Assembly (NCBI RefSeq): GCF_019659805.1
Contig: NZ_JAIFRO010000003.1
Span: 1 to 64,000 of the forward strand
Length of the DNA: 64,000 nucleotides
Direction of reading: 5' to 3'
Source: Bartonella raoultii
Lineage (GTDB): Bacteria; Pseudomonadota; Alphaproteobacteria; Rhizobiales; Rhizobiaceae
A program made the position numbers and the translations under genes. This document shows, piece by piece, positions 25,065 to 36,200 of the stretch. The stretch's first letter is position 1; each line of letters begins with the position of its first letter. Under the pieces are notes generated by a model. That model was given only the letters and a program-made list of their open reading frames with translations. It was not told the DNA's origin and did not search any database.

Positions 25065-26036
25065 ATGGGCATTCTTATAAAAATATTGCGCCGATATTTA
25101 TGTTTAGGAGCGTTGCTTACTTTGTTGATTTGGAGTTACTGTGCTTTTGCTGAAGAAGAGAGGGGGCAAGATCATCAACAAGGACAATTAAAAAGTTTTA
25201 TTTTAAAGTCTCAAAATCGTGAAAAAGAAGAAGACATCATTTCTAAATCTCAGCTCATATTGCATGCTCGGTTAACAAATAGTAGTGAAAATATCGTGAA
25301 GGGGCTTGTCTGGCGGGTTTATGCGCCTATCCTAGGGATTGATAATAAATTACCGTTAGTTGCAATTTATGAAGGGGGGAGTGCACATTTTGATTTAGAA
25401 CCAGGAAGTTATCTTGTTCATGTTTCATTTGGCCATGCCAGTGCAGTGCGTCATGTTAGTTTAGAAAATGGGCAGAGTCTTATTAAAAATTTTAATCTTA
25501 ATGCGGGTGTTGTTATTTTAAATTCTACACTGCTAAATGGTAAAATTGATGAAAAAGAATTACGTTTTACTATCTATGAAGATGAGAAGGAAAATGATGA
25601 GACTGGTGTAATTTTATCAAATGTTAAGCCTCAGTCTATGATACGTTTGAATACAGGACGCTATCATGTTGCTTCCCATTATGGTTCTATTAATGCGACT
25701 GTTCGTTCGGATATTCAAGTAGAGGCAGGTAAAATCACTGAAATTACCCTTGAACATCAAGCAGCCCAAATCATATTAAAGCTGGTACGGCAAGAAGGAG
25801 GTGAAGCGCTTGCTGATACAAGTTGGTCTATCACAAATGATTCTGGTGATATTGTTTATGAAACGGTTGGTTCTTACGTTTCGCTTGTGTTAGCGGAGGG
25901 GGAGTATATTGCAATTGCTAAAAATAAAGATAAAATTTATCAAAAAGTGTTTTCAGTTGTTTCTGGTCATGATGAAGATATTAGTGTGGTAGCAAATACA
26001 CAAAATATGCAACAAATTGATGAAGAAATAGATTGA
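25065..26036 (+). CDS. Secreted hypothetical protein with beta-rich repeats
   Basis: The mature protein follows a signal peptide, MGILIKILRRYLCLGALLTLL then IWSYCAFA with likely cleavage before EEERG. The start at 25065 is chosen because it gives a standard signal peptide; in-frame ATGs at 25005 and 25041 are alternatives. The body has repeated beta-sandwich-like units: LVWRVYAPILGIDNKLPLVA, FDLEPGSYLVHVSFGHASAV, LNTGRYHVASHYGS, LVLAEGEYIAIAKNKDKIY, each with a 'G-x-Y-x-V' strand resembling carboxypeptidase-regulatory-like or PEGA-type folds. It is probably periplasmic. Function is not known to me. The gene starts 60 bases after erpA in the same direction. Confidence 0.7.
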   Translation: MGILIKILRRYLCLGALLTLLIWSYCAFAEEERGQDHQQGQLKSFILKSQNREKEEDIISKSQLILHARLTNSSENIVKGLVWRVYAPILGIDNKLPLVAIYEGGSAHFDLEPGSYLVHVSFGHASAVRHVSLENGQSLIKNFNLNAGVVILNSTLLNGKIDEKELRFTIYEDEKENDETGVILSNVKPQSMIRLNTGRYHVASHYGSINATVRSDIQVEAGKITEITLEHQAAQIILKLVRQEGGEALADTSWSITNDSGDIVYETVGSYVSLVLAEGEYIAIAKNKDKIYQKVFSVVSGHDEDISVVANTQNMQQIDEEID

Positions 26037-26077
26037 AAGTTTGTTTATGAACTGTAAAATGTAATGGATAAAGGGTT

Positions 26078-26866
26078 TTGGCTGTAGAAGTTTCAACAGT
26101 AAGTGTATTTTTTGCCGGTGCGTTATCTTTTTTATCACCGTGTGTTTTGCCGTTAGTTCCACCTTATTTGTGCTACATGGCAGGTATTAGTATTGATGAT
26201 TTTCGTTCAGAAAACCGTCATGAGAAGGTATTTGTACAGCGAGCACTTTTATTTTCTGTATTTGCTTTTGTTCTTGGTTTTACAACTATTTTTGTTATTT
26301 TAGGTGCGAGTGCAAGTACAATTGGTAGGTTTATTGGTTATTATCGTGATTGGTTAGCCCTTGCTGCTGGGATTATTATTATTATTTTTGGTTTAAATTT
26401 TTTGGGTCTTTTTAAGATTGCTTTTTTATTTCGTGAAGCGCGTTTTCAAACGCACAAAGCGCCTACTGGTCCTTTGGGAGCGTATATTATTGGCTTAGCT
26501 TTTGCATTTGGCTGGACACCGTGTATTGGTCCAATTTTAGGACCTGTCATAACTCTTGCCGGAACAAAAGAAACTGTGGGTGAGGGAGCATTCCTTTTAG
26601 GTATTTATGCTTTAGGTCTTGGTGTACCTTTTGTTTTAGCAGCCTTATTTTCGAGTCATTTTATGAGATTCTTAGGAGCTTTTCGTATTCATTTAGGAAA
26701 AGTTGAAAAAATTATTGGTATTTTTCTCGTTCTTACAGGTCTCTTATTTTTAACAGGGACTATGCAGAGTTTATCATTTTGGCTTTTAGAAAAATATCCT
26801 TTATTGAGTGATGTTGAAGGTATTGGTTGGCATCGTATTACAAACTTTTTTGGATTTTCTCATTAA
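26078..26866 (+). CDS. ccdA: Cytochrome c biogenesis protein CcdA
   Basis: A 262-residue, six-helix membrane protein that carries reducing equivalents from thioredoxin to the periplasm for haem attachment to cytochrome c. The redox cysteines lie in [20 protein letters not shown] and [19 protein letters not shown]; both are proline-flanked as in the family. Start is read as TTG at 26078, which gives the usual N-terminus; no in-frame ATG fits. AAGGG lies closely before it. The gene precedes glmU by 14 bases, so the two are probably co-transcribed. It is unaccompanied by other ccm genes here. Confidence 0.92.
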   Translation: MAVEVSTVSVFFAGALSFLSPCVLPLVPPYLCYMAGISIDDFRSENRHEKVFVQRALLFSVFAFVLGFTTIFVILGASASTIGRFIGYYRDWLALAAGIIIIIFGLNFLGLFKIAFLFREARFQTHKAPTGPLGAYIIGLAFAFGWTPCIGPILGPVITLAGTKETVGEGAFLLGIYALGLGVPFVLAALFSSHFMRFLGAFRIHLGKVEKIIGIFLVLTGLLFLTGTMQSLSFWLLEKYPLLSDVEGIGWHRITNFFGFSH

Positions 26867-26880
26867 TTTTATGTGTTTTT

Positions 26881-28230
26881 ATGGTTAGAAATTGTCTTTC
26901 TATTATTCTTGCAGCGGGTGAAGGGACGCGTATGAAGTCGTCTCTTCCTAAAGTACTTCATAAAATTGCTGGATTACCCCTTATATGTCATGTCATAAGA
27001 CAAATAGAATTGATAGATACTTCTCAATTAGCAGTTGTTGTGGGGTTTGGCGCGGAAAATATTATAGAAATTGTTCAATCTTTTGCAAAAGGAGCAATGA
27101 TTTTTGAACAAAAAGAACGTTTAGGGACCGCTCATGCTGCTTTGTCTGCTCGTTTAGCTTTACAAAAAGAGGTTGATGATGTTCTTATTGTTTTTGGTGA
27201 TACTCCTTTAATTGAGAAGGATTCATTGTTAAAAATTCGGGCGCAACTTGCTGATGGAGCGGATGTTGTTGTTTCTGGCTTTCATGCTCTAGACCCTACA
27301 GGTTATGGGCGTCTTCTTGAGAAGAATGGTAAGCTAATTGCAATTGTGGAAGAAAAAGATGCTTGTGATGAAGAAAAAAAGATTTCTTTCTGTAATGGTG
27401 GAATATTGGCTCTTAATGGGAAGTATGCGCTCTCTCTTTTAGAAAAGATTGGTAATAATAATTCAAAACAGGAATATTACTTAACAGATATTGTTTTTAT
27501 TGCATCGCAGGAAGGATTAGATATTCGAATCGTTGAGGTGCCTTTTGATAATGTTGTAGGGATTAATACTTGTCTTGAGCTTTTTGAGGCTGATTCTTTA
27601 TGGCAAAAGCGTAAAGCACGTGATTTTATGTTATCTGGTGTTAGAATTCTTCAACCGGAAACTGTTTATTTTTCTTATGATACAGAGATTGAGCCAGGGG
27701 TATTAATTGAGCCAAATGTTTATTTTGGATTGGGAGTAAAAGTGCAGTCTGGTGCGATTATTCATGCATTTAGTTATTTAGAAGGAGCAGTGGTTGGTAT
27801 GGATGCGCAGATTGGTCCTTATGCACGTTTGCGCCCTGGGACAGAGTTGGCAAGATCAGTAAAAATTGGAAATTTTTGTGAAGTTAAGAAAGCTAAGGTA
27901 GGAGAGGCTTCAAAAATTAATCATTTAAGTTATATCGGTGATGCTGAAATTGGTGCATATACCAATATTGGAGCAGGGACTATTACTTGCAATTATGATG
28001 GATTTCACAAATATAAAACAACGATTGGTAATAATGCCTTTATTGGATCTAACTCAGCACTTGTTTCTCCATTGGAGATAGGGGAGGGCGCTTATATTGC
28101 TTCAGGAAGTGTTATCACGAAAAATGTTCCTATAAATAGTATGGTTTTTGGGCGTGCACGACAAGTAATAAAAGAAGATTATGCAATAAAGTTGCGTGCG
28201 CGCTTATCAGAAAATAAACAAAAAAAATGA
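26881..28230 (+). CDS. glmU: Bifunctional GlcNAc-1-phosphate uridyltransferase / glucosamine-1-phosphate acetyltransferase
   Basis: A 449-residue enzyme for the last two steps of UDP-GlcNAc synthesis. The N-terminal pyrophosphorylase has [20 protein letters not shown] (nucleotide loop) and [13 protein letters not shown]; the C-terminal left-handed beta helix carries the acetyltransferase residues in [20 protein letters not shown] and [17 protein letters not shown]. The start at 26881 is taken because it begins directly before the nucleotide loop, as in the family. glmS, which makes the precursor glucosamine-6-phosphate, follows after 177 bp in the same direction. Confidence 0.97.
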   Translation: MVRNCLSIILAAGEGTRMKSSLPKVLHKIAGLPLICHVIRQIELIDTSQLAVVVGFGAENIIEIVQSFAKGAMIFEQKERLGTAHAALSARLALQKEVDDVLIVFGDTPLIEKDSLLKIRAQLADGADVVVSGFHALDPTGYGRLLEKNGKLIAIVEEKDACDEEKKISFCNGGILALNGKYALSLLEKIGNNNSKQEYYLTDIVFIASQEGLDIRIVEVPFDNVVGINTCLELFEADSLWQKRKARDFMLSGVRILQPETVYFSYDTEIEPGVLIEPNVYFGLGVKVQSGAIIHAFSYLEGAVVGMDAQIGPYARLRPGTELARSVKIGNFCEVKKAKVGEASKINHLSYIGDAEIGAYTNIGAGTITCNYDGFHKYKTTIGNNAFIGSNSALVSPLEIGEGAYIASGSVITKNVPINSMVFGRARQVIKEDYAIKLRARLSENKQKK

Positions 28231-28407
28231 TCACTTTAGGTCTTTTCTATGCTTTATGATAATCAATCGATTGCGTAGGAGGTTTATTTTCTTAAAGGTT
28301 GTCATGCTCCATATTTAATTTATTTTATACTTTAAAATTTTTGAATAAAAGATATTGGATTATCTTATGGAATTTTTGAAATTTGGGATGTGAGTGGGAG
28401 CTTTTAA

Positions 28408-30231
28408 ATGTGTGGAATTATAGGAATTCTTGGAAAGAAATGTGTTGTTCCTTCTTTGATTGATGGTTTAAAGCGTCTTGAGTATAGAGGGTATGATTCA
28501 TCTGGTATCGCGACAGTATATAATGGACATCTTTGTCGTACGCGTGCTGAAGGTAAGCTCATTCACTTAGAAGAAAAATTAAAAAAAGCTCCTCTGCAGG
28601 GAAATTTAGGGATTGGCCATACACGTTGGGCTACTCATGGAATTGCTGTGGAGCGGAATGCACATCCTCATATAACTGAAAAGCTTGCAATTGTTCATAA
28701 TGGTATTATTGAAAATTTTGTAGAATTACAAAAAGAACTCATACAAGATGGTTATATCTTTGAAACAGAAACGGATACAGAAGTTATTGCACATTTAATT
28801 ACGCGCGCATTAAAAAGTGGACTTTCTCCCCAGGAAGCAATGCGCACAAGTTGGAAGAGGTTGCAGGGTGCCTTCGCTATTGTTCTTATTTTTGAAGGTG
28901 AAGATAATCTTATGATTGCTGCCCGCTCTGGTCCACCACTAGCAATTGGTTATGGAAAGGATGAATTTTTTGTTGGATCGGATGCAATTGCTTTAGCTCC
29001 ATTTGTTGACCGTATTAGTTATATGGAAGATGGAGATTGGGCTGTTTTAACACGCGAAGGGGTAACTGTTTATGATACGTATAATCAACCGGTAAAACGT
29101 TCTATTGTAAATTTTTGGGAAGAAGCTTTATTGATTTCTAAAGGTAATCATCGTCATTTTATGCATAAGGAGATGTTTGAACAGCCGGAAGTGATCTCTC
29201 ATAATTTGGCGCATTATCTTGATCTTGGCAATTATACTGTTCGTCCATTTGAAAATTGGATTGACTGGAAAAATATTAATCGGCTTTTCTTTGCTAGTTG
29301 TGGAACAGCTTATTATTCAACTTTAGTTGCTCGTTATTGGTTTGAAAGTTTTGCTGCTTTAAGTGTTGATAATGATGTTGCCTCGGAATTTCGGTATCGT
29401 GAACCACCTATAAGCTCTGATGTTTTATCTATGTTTGTTTCTCAATCTGGTGAAACAGCCGATACATTGGCTTCTTTACGTTATTGTCGTGAGCATGGTG
29501 TAAAAACAGCAACAATTGTGAATGTTGAACAATCTACAATGGCAAGAGAGGCGGATTTTATTCTTCCAATACTTGCTGGACCAGAAATTGGTGTGGCTTC
29601 AACAAAAGCTTTTACCTGCCAATTGGCAACACTTGCTGCGATTGCGCTTGGTGCTGCAAAGCAACGTGGAACTCTTTCAGAGAAGGAAGAAAAGCATTTT
29701 GTTCAGCAATTAGCAGAAATTCCACGTATTTTAAATGACGTTTTAAAGCTTGATGATCAAATTGCTCATATTTGTCGTGATTTAGTACATGCAAAAGGGG
29801 TCCTTTATCTTGGGCGTGGTACTTCTTATCCAATCGCTTTAGAGGGAGCACTGAAATTGAAAGAGCTTTCTTATATTCATGCTGAGGGGTATGCGGCTGG
29901 TGAATTGAAGCATGGGCCAATTGCGTTGGTGGATGAGACAATACCAGTAATTGTTGTGGCACCTTATGATCGATGGTTTGAAAAGACTTTTTCTAATATG
30001 CAGGAAGTAGCAGCGCGTAATGGCCGTATTATTTTAATAACTGATAAAAGAGGGGCAGAGGTAGCGCGTTTTAATACTTTGTCATCTCTAACTTTACCTG
30101 ATGTTCCAGAATTTATTGCGCCTATTATTTATGCTTTGCCTATTCAATTAATTGCTTATCATACGGCAGTTTTATTAGGAACAGATGTTGATCAACCCCG
30201 TAACTTGGCAAAATCAGTTACTGTTGAATAG
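28408..30231 (+). CDS. glmS: Glutamine-fructose-6-phosphate aminotransferase (isomerising)
   Basis: A 607-residue enzyme that makes glucosamine-6-phosphate from fructose-6-phosphate and glutamine. The N-terminal glutaminase domain begins with the nucleophile C2 (MCGIIGILG) and has LGIGHTRWATHG; two SIS sugar-isomerase domains follow (SCGTAYYSTLVARYWFES and LGRGTSYPIALEGALKLKEL). The C-terminus AKSVTVE is the family end. GGGAG lies seven bases before ATG 28408. No glmS ribozyme is expected in this group or seen in the leader. Confidence 0.98.
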   Translation: MCGIIGILGKKCVVPSLIDGLKRLEYRGYDSSGIATVYNGHLCRTRAEGKLIHLEEKLKKAPLQGNLGIGHTRWATHGIAVERNAHPHITEKLAIVHNGIIENFVELQKELIQDGYIFETETDTEVIAHLITRALKSGLSPQEAMRTSWKRLQGAFAIVLIFEGEDNLMIAARSGPPLAIGYGKDEFFVGSDAIALAPFVDRISYMEDGDWAVLTREGVTVYDTYNQPVKRSIVNFWEEALLISKGNHRHFMHKEMFEQPEVISHNLAHYLDLGNYTVRPFENWIDWKNINRLFFASCGTAYYSTLVARYWFESFAALSVDNDVASEFRYREPPISSDVLSMFVSQSGETADTLASLRYCREHGVKTATIVNVEQSTMAREADFILPILAGPEIGVASTKAFTCQLATLAAIALGAAKQRGTLSEKEEKHFVQQLAEIPRILNDVLKLDDQIAHICRDLVHAKGVLYLGRGTSYPIALEGALKLKELSYIHAEGYAAGELKHGPIALVDETIPVIVVAPYDRWFEKTFSNMQEVAARNGRIILITDKRGAEVARFNTLSSLTLPDVPEFIAPIIYALPIQLIAYHTAVLLGTDVDQPRNLAKSVTVE

Positions 30232-30755
30232 AGACTTGTTTTTGTAAAATGAAAATAAAGATCTAAATCAACAGCATTAGAGAGAAATCTTATAGAAAAA
30301 TAAAAGAAGTACAGGAGACAAAGAAGAGTGGTTAGAGAATTAGATGTTTGAAAGAAAAAAACTATATTTTATAAATAAATATCTTCTTTATGGTAAATTC
30401 GCTTATATAACTGCATCATATGATAATACAAATCAGTATTAACAATAGAAAAGTATTGTACTTTTTACCTTAAATAAAAGTAATATTGTGTACATATAAA
30501 AATTTAGCTGAATAATAATTTAAAATATTAATTTTTATTATAAAAAATCATTTTAATTCATTTATAATACATATATTTTATAATAAAATTTTAATATTTA
30601 TTTATTTCGTAAGTAATTTATAACAACTTTACTTATATTAATTATATAAATCTATCTATACTTTATTCTATGTTAATTCTAATGAAAAGATAAAAGTTAT
30701 CATAAAGTATTTGCAATAGCTAACGAATGCTTTTTATTTCATTTCTTTTTTATTA
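30232..30755. other. Very AT-rich intergenic gap
   Basis: The gap between convergent glmS and recG is extremely AT-rich (runs such as TAATATTTATTTATTTCG). I see no gene, RNA or strong hairpin in it. Confidence 0.5.
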
Positions 30756-32864
30756 TCATCCTGCTCGTAATAGACGTGTAGCATCGTCTCGTCCGAAAAG
30801 ATAAAGTAGTAAACGTAAAGCTTGTCCTTGTTCTGAAGAAAGATGCGGATCACGTTGTAGGAATAAACGTGCATCTCTTCTTGCTATTGATAAAAGATCA
30901 TTATGTACAGCAAGATTTGCTATGTGGAACTCAGGCATGCCAGATTGTTTTGTGCCTAAAAGCTCTCCTTCCCCTCGCAGGCGCCAATCTTCTTCAGCGA
31001 TTTTAAAACCGTCTTCTGTATTGCGTATAATATTAAGGCGTTTTGCTGCCATTTTTGTTAGAGGATCCTTGTAAAGCAGAATACAGGAAGATTTTTTTTC
31101 TCCTCGACCAACACGTCCACGCAATTGATGGAGCTGTGAAAGGCCAAAATGTTCCGCGTGTTCTATGATGATAATGGAAGCATCTGGAATATCTACTCCT
31201 ACTTCAATGACTGTCGTTGCAACTAAAATCTGTATATTTCCGCATTTAAAAGATGTCATAGCTGCGTCTTTTTCAACTGTAGACATTTTGCCATGGATCA
31301 TACCAACGCGTGTTCCAAATTGTTTTTTGAGAATAGCAAAGCGATTTTCAATGGATGTGAGTTCAAGAGTTGTTGATTCTTCAACTAAAGGACAAATCCA
31401 ATAAATTTTTTCTCCTTTTTCTAATGCGATTGCAATTCGCTCTATGAGTTCATGAATACGTTTCAAAGAGAGTGTTGCTGTTGTAATAGGTTGTCGTCCC
31501 ACTGGTTTTTCTGTGAGTTGAGAGACATCCATATCTCCAAAAGCTGTTAAGACGAGAGTGCGCGGAATTGGGGTAGCAGTCATTACCAGCATATCAGGTT
31601 TATGTCCTTTTGCTGTAAGAGCAAGACGTTGATGTACACCAAAACGATGTTGTTCATCTATAATGGCTAAAGAAAGATTATGATAAGAAACGCTCTCTTG
31701 TATGAGTGCGTGGGTTCCAATAATAAAAGACACTTGGCCTGAGTGAATGGCATTTAAAATATTTGTGCGTACTTTGCCTTTTTCTCGTCCCGTTAAAAGA
31801 ACTGTTTGTAATCCAATCTTTTCGGCAAGAGGTGCAATTGTTGCAAAATGTTGCCGAGCCAAAACTTCTGTTGGAGACATTAAAGCTGATTGTCCTGAAT
31901 TTTCAGCAATTTGTGTCATTGCCATTAGTGCAACAACAGTTTTTCCTGCTCCAACATCACCTTGCAGAAGCCTTAGCATAGGTTCTGATGAAGCAAGGTC
32001 ATTGCTAATGTCACTTATTGCTTTCGTTTGCCCTTTTGTAAGTTGAAAGGGAAGATTTTTCAGCAGTTGTTTAGTATAAGTTCCTGTTAATGGTCGAGAA
32101 GCTCCAACAAGAGATTTTGTTTTTAAACGTACTAAGCCAAGAGCCAATTGACAAGCAAGCAATTCATCATAGGCAAGACGTTTTCGTGCTGTACTTTCTA
32201 GAGAGACATCATTGGGATCAATGGGGGTATGTATACGGCGTAGTGCAACGGAAAAAGAAGAAAAGTTTTGCTGTTTTTTAATATTTTCTTCTATCCATTC
32301 AGGTAAGAGAGGAATATAATCGAGAGCATTTTGTATAGCACGTCTTAGTGTTTTTGCTGATAATCCTGCGGTAGAAGGGTAAATGGGTTCAATTAAGGGA
32401 ATTTGATTTGATTGGTCATTTGCGACGATATGATCAGGATGGACCATGGAAAGTTGTCCATTAAATCGCTCTAGTTTTCCTGAAACGATAACTTTTCTTC
32501 CTTCTGGGAGTTGTTTTTGTAACCAAAAACGTTGTGTATGAAAAAAGACTAAATTTATTTTTCCTGTGTGGTCATGTGCGATAACACGATAGGGAGTTCT
32601 ACGACGGCCTACTGGAGGAGGTTGATGTTGGTCAACAACAAGTTCGAGTGTTACAGTGTTTCCTTCTTGTGCTGATGTGATGCTAAGACACATTCTGCGG
32701 TCTATAACGGAATGAGGCATTAATTGAAGAAGATCAATAAGGGTTGGTTCACGTTGACTTGAATTGATGTTTAAGACTTTTGCTAGTAAGCTGTATATTT
32801 TCGGTGTTATCCCAGAAAGGGTCCGAATAGAATTAAAAAGAGGAGCAATGGAGTTTGGAGGCAT
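30756..32864 (-). CDS. recG: ATP-dependent DNA helicase RecG
   Basis: A 702-residue branch-migration helicase that rescues stalled forks. The N-terminal wedge/OB domain (about residues 1-250, with GRRRTPYRVIAHDHTGKINL) precedes the superfamily-2 helicase core: Walker A LLQGDVGAGKTVVALMA, motif II LAIIDEQHRFGVHQR, motif III VMTATPIPRTL and motif VI LHQLRGRVGRGEK. The TRG region (GEGELLGTKQSGMPEFHIA) is intact. Length is standard. Transcribed alone, divergent from dnaE. Confidence 0.97.
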   Translation of the reverse strand: MPPNSIAPLFNSIRTLSGITPKIYSLLAKVLNINSSQREPTLIDLLQLMPHSVIDRRMCLSITSAQEGNTVTLELVVDQHQPPPVGRRRTPYRVIAHDHTGKINLVFFHTQRFWLQKQLPEGRKVIVSGKLERFNGQLSMVHPDHIVANDQSNQIPLIEPIYPSTAGLSAKTLRRAIQNALDYIPLLPEWIEENIKKQQNFSSFSVALRRIHTPIDPNDVSLESTARKRLAYDELLACQLALGLVRLKTKSLVGASRPLTGTYTKQLLKNLPFQLTKGQTKAISDISNDLASSEPMLRLLQGDVGAGKTVVALMAMTQIAENSGQSALMSPTEVLARQHFATIAPLAEKIGLQTVLLTGREKGKVRTNILNAIHSGQVSFIIGTHALIQESVSYHNLSLAIIDEQHRFGVHQRLALTAKGHKPDMLVMTATPIPRTLVLTAFGDMDVSQLTEKPVGRQPITTATLSLKRIHELIERIAIALEKGEKIYWICPLVEESTTLELTSIENRFAILKKQFGTRVGMIHGKMSTVEKDAAMTSFKCGNIQILVATTVIEVGVDIPDASIIIIEHAEHFGLSQLHQLRGRVGRGEKKSSCILLYKDPLTKMAAKRLNIIRNTEDGFKIAEEDWRLRGEGELLGTKQSGMPEFHIANLAVHNDLLSIARRDARLFLQRDPHLSSEQGQALRLLLYLFGRDDATRLLRAG

Positions 32865-33242
32865 AAGGAAATTTACCCTGCACGTTTCATTTTTTCTAGT
32901 ACTTTATCAAAGAGTTTTGGGGATAAGTCTTATATGTAGAGGTTGCTTTATTTACACTTTGAATCTTAAACAAAAAAATCAAGATTCGAAAGAATAAATA
33001 AAAAGAGTATATTTATGTTTCTCATTTTATAAAAGTGTTTCCTTTTTTATGTATTTATTTGCTTTTAAAGAGGGATTTTCTTATTAAAAGTTTCTTATAA
33101 ATAGCGATAAAATTAAGATATTTTGCCCATATGAAGAGTGGTGAATCTATAAGTTTTAGGATATGATAAGCTTAATGCTTCTCTTTTAATTAAGAGAGAT
33201 ATGGGATGTTTTATATTTACTTTATAGTAGGAAATTTTAAGC

Positions 33243-36200
33243 GTGGCAAAAGATAAAAGTAAAATTCGAGATGATAAAAACTCTCTTCCTCGTTTCATTC
33301 ATTTGAGAGTGCATTCAGCTTATTCATTGCTCGAAGGGGCTTTAAAAATTCCACAAATTGTCCAACAGGCAATTTCAGATCATACGCCAGCAGTTGCAAT
33401 TACGGATACGAATAATTTATTTGGTGCTTTGGAGTTTTCGCAACACTGTCTTTCACATGGTATTCAACCCATTATTGGCTGTCAACTCACAGTTGATTTT
33501 GAAGATAAAAATGATAATACTCGTTTAGAGAAAGGACGCCAACCTTCTGATTTTTTTTCTCTTGTTTTGTTGGCTGCAAGCGATATTGGTTATGCTCATT
33601 TAGTGCGTCTTGTTAGTCGTGCATATCTTGATAAATGCGATACTGAACCTCCTCATATCAAAGCTGATTGGTTGTCATCACACAGTGAAGGGATTATTGC
33701 TTTAACTGGTGGTAAAGGAGGACCGATTAATTTTTTTCTGGCAGAAGAAAAACAAGAACGTGCTGTTGAATGCTTAATGTATTTGAAAGAAATTTTTAGG
33801 GACCGTCTTTATGTGGAATTACAACGCCACGGGTCTTATGACCGCAAAGTAGAAGCGGCGCTTGTTGAGCTAGCTTATGCGTATGAAATTCCTCTTGTTG
33901 CAACCAATGAAGCTTTTTTTCTAAATAGGGAAGGGTATGAAGCGCATGATGCGCTGATGGCAGTCTCTGAAGGACAACTTGTTTCTAATCCAGATCGTAA
34001 ACGTGTAACACCAGATCATTATTTAAAGTCACAAGATGAAATGGTCGCGCTGTTTTCTGATTTACCAGAAGCTTTAGAAAACAGTGTTGAAATTGCATTG
34101 CGTTGTCATACTGCTACGCCAATTCGAAAACCTATTTTGCCTCGTTTTATAGAGCAGTCTTTTGAGCCAAATATAACTTTAGAAAAAGAAGATAATGAAT
34201 TGTTAAGTCAGGCTAAAGCTGGCTTAAAAATGCGGCTTGAAACAATTGGATTAGCCGAAGGATATACGATTGCTGATTACGAGAAGCGGCTTGATTATGA
34301 GGTTTCTGTTATTACACGTATGCAATTTTCTGGTTACTTTCTGATCGTTTCAGATTTCATAAAATGGGCAAAAGCGCATGATATTCCTGTCGGTCCAGGG
34401 CGTGGTTCTGGTGCTGGTTCGCTTGTTGCTTATGCATTAACTATTACGGATGTTGATCCTTTGCGTTTTTCTCTTCTTTTTGAACGTTTTCTCAATCCAG
34501 ATCGTGTTTCTATGCCAGATTTTGATATTGATTTTTGTCAAGAACGGCGTGAAGAAGTCATTCATTATGTTCAAAAAAAATATGGACGTGATCAAGTCGC
34601 TCAAATTATTACTTTTGGAAAGTTACAGGCACGTGCTGTGTTGCGTGATGTTGGACGTGTTCTAGAGCTTCCTTATCGTCAAGTGGATTATCTAACAAAA
34701 TTGGTGCCTGCTACACCAGGCAGTCAGGTTGAATTGGCCGATGCGATCAAGGATGAACCTAAATTTGAAGAAGAAAAGAAAAAAGATCCAGCCATTGGAC
34801 ATGCATTAGATATAGCACTTCAGTTAGAAGGGTTGTATCGTCATGCATCAACCCATGCAGCGGGAATTGTTATTGGTGACCGACCACTGTCAGAACTTGT
34901 TCCAATGTATCGTGACCCTCGTTCTGATATGCCTGTCACACAATTTAACATGAAATATGTTGAACAGGCTGGTTTAGTAAAATTTGATTTTCTTGGATTA
35001 AAAACCCTTACTGTTTTGAAGATGGCGGTGGATTTTGTTAGCAGAAAGGGTCATAAAATAGATTTGTCGCATATTTCTTTAAATGATGAAAAAACCTACG
35101 CAATGATGGCACGTGGTGAAACAGTAGGTGTATTTCAGGTGGAAAGTTCTGGTATGCGTAAAGCGCTGATAGGGATGAAGCCAGATCGTATTGAAGATAT
35201 TATTGCTCTTGTCGCACTTTATCGCCCTGGCCCAATGGAGAATATCCCAACCTATAATGCACGCAAACATGGAGAAGAGGAAATTGCATCAATCCATCCT
35301 AAAATTGATCATCTGATTCAAGAAACACAGGGGGTTATTGTCTATCAGGAGCAGGTGATGCAGATTGCTCAAGTGCTTGCTGGTTATTCGCTTGGAGAAG
35401 CAGATTTATTACGCCGTGCTATGGGAAAAAAGATTCACAAAGAAATGCAAAAACAGCGTACACGCTTTGTAGATGGAGCTGTTGCTGGTGGTGTTGATAA
35501 GGAGCAGGCCGATATCATTTTTGATCTTTTAGCAAAATTTGCAGATTACGGGTTTAATAAATCTCATGCTGCCGCTTATGCGATTGTTTCTTATCAAACA
35601 GCTTATATGAAAGCACACCATCCTGTTGAGTTTTTAGCTGCTTCAATGACATATGATATGACAAATACAGATAAGTTAAATGATTTTCGGCGTGAAGCAT
35701 TAAGGTTAGGTATTAAAGTTATTGCACCTTGTGTGCAGACATCACACCGTGTTTTTGAGGTTGGTGATAACTGTATTTATTATTCTCTTGCGGCCATTAA
35801 AGGTGTAGGAGAAGCCGTTGTTGACCATATTGTCGCGTGTCGTGGAAAGAAAACTTTTAAAGATCTAGAAGATTTTTGCGAGCGTATTGATCCGCGTATT
35901 GTTAATAAGCGGGCGATGGAAAGTCTGATTTGTGCTGGTGCTTTTGATTGCTTTAATATTGCACGTGAGGTTTTATTAGCGAGTCTTGGAATACTTCATG
36001 CACGTGCACTTCGTATTTTAGAGAATAATTCTAGTGGACAAATTGATATATTTGGGATGACTGGCGGGTTAAAAGAGCCTCTCATTTTATCGCAAGCGTC
36101 TCCTTGGTTACTGACTGAAAAACTTTATAGAGAGTTTCAAGCAATAGGTTTTTACTTTTCTGCGCATCCATTGGATGAGTATCAAGCTATTCTTGCTAAA

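Noticed and set aside
26078-26866. An ATG at 26064 as the ccdA start
   Set aside because: It is out of frame with the CcdA reading; the TTG at 26078 gives the expected N-terminus.
28231-28407. glmS ribozyme in the glmS leader
   Set aside because: The conserved core was not recognised, and this ribozyme is typical of Gram-positive bacteria.
32764-32997. Plus-strand 77-codon frame at the recG start
   Set aside because: It lies opposite the recG 5' coding region and has no family resemblance; a shadow of the gene.
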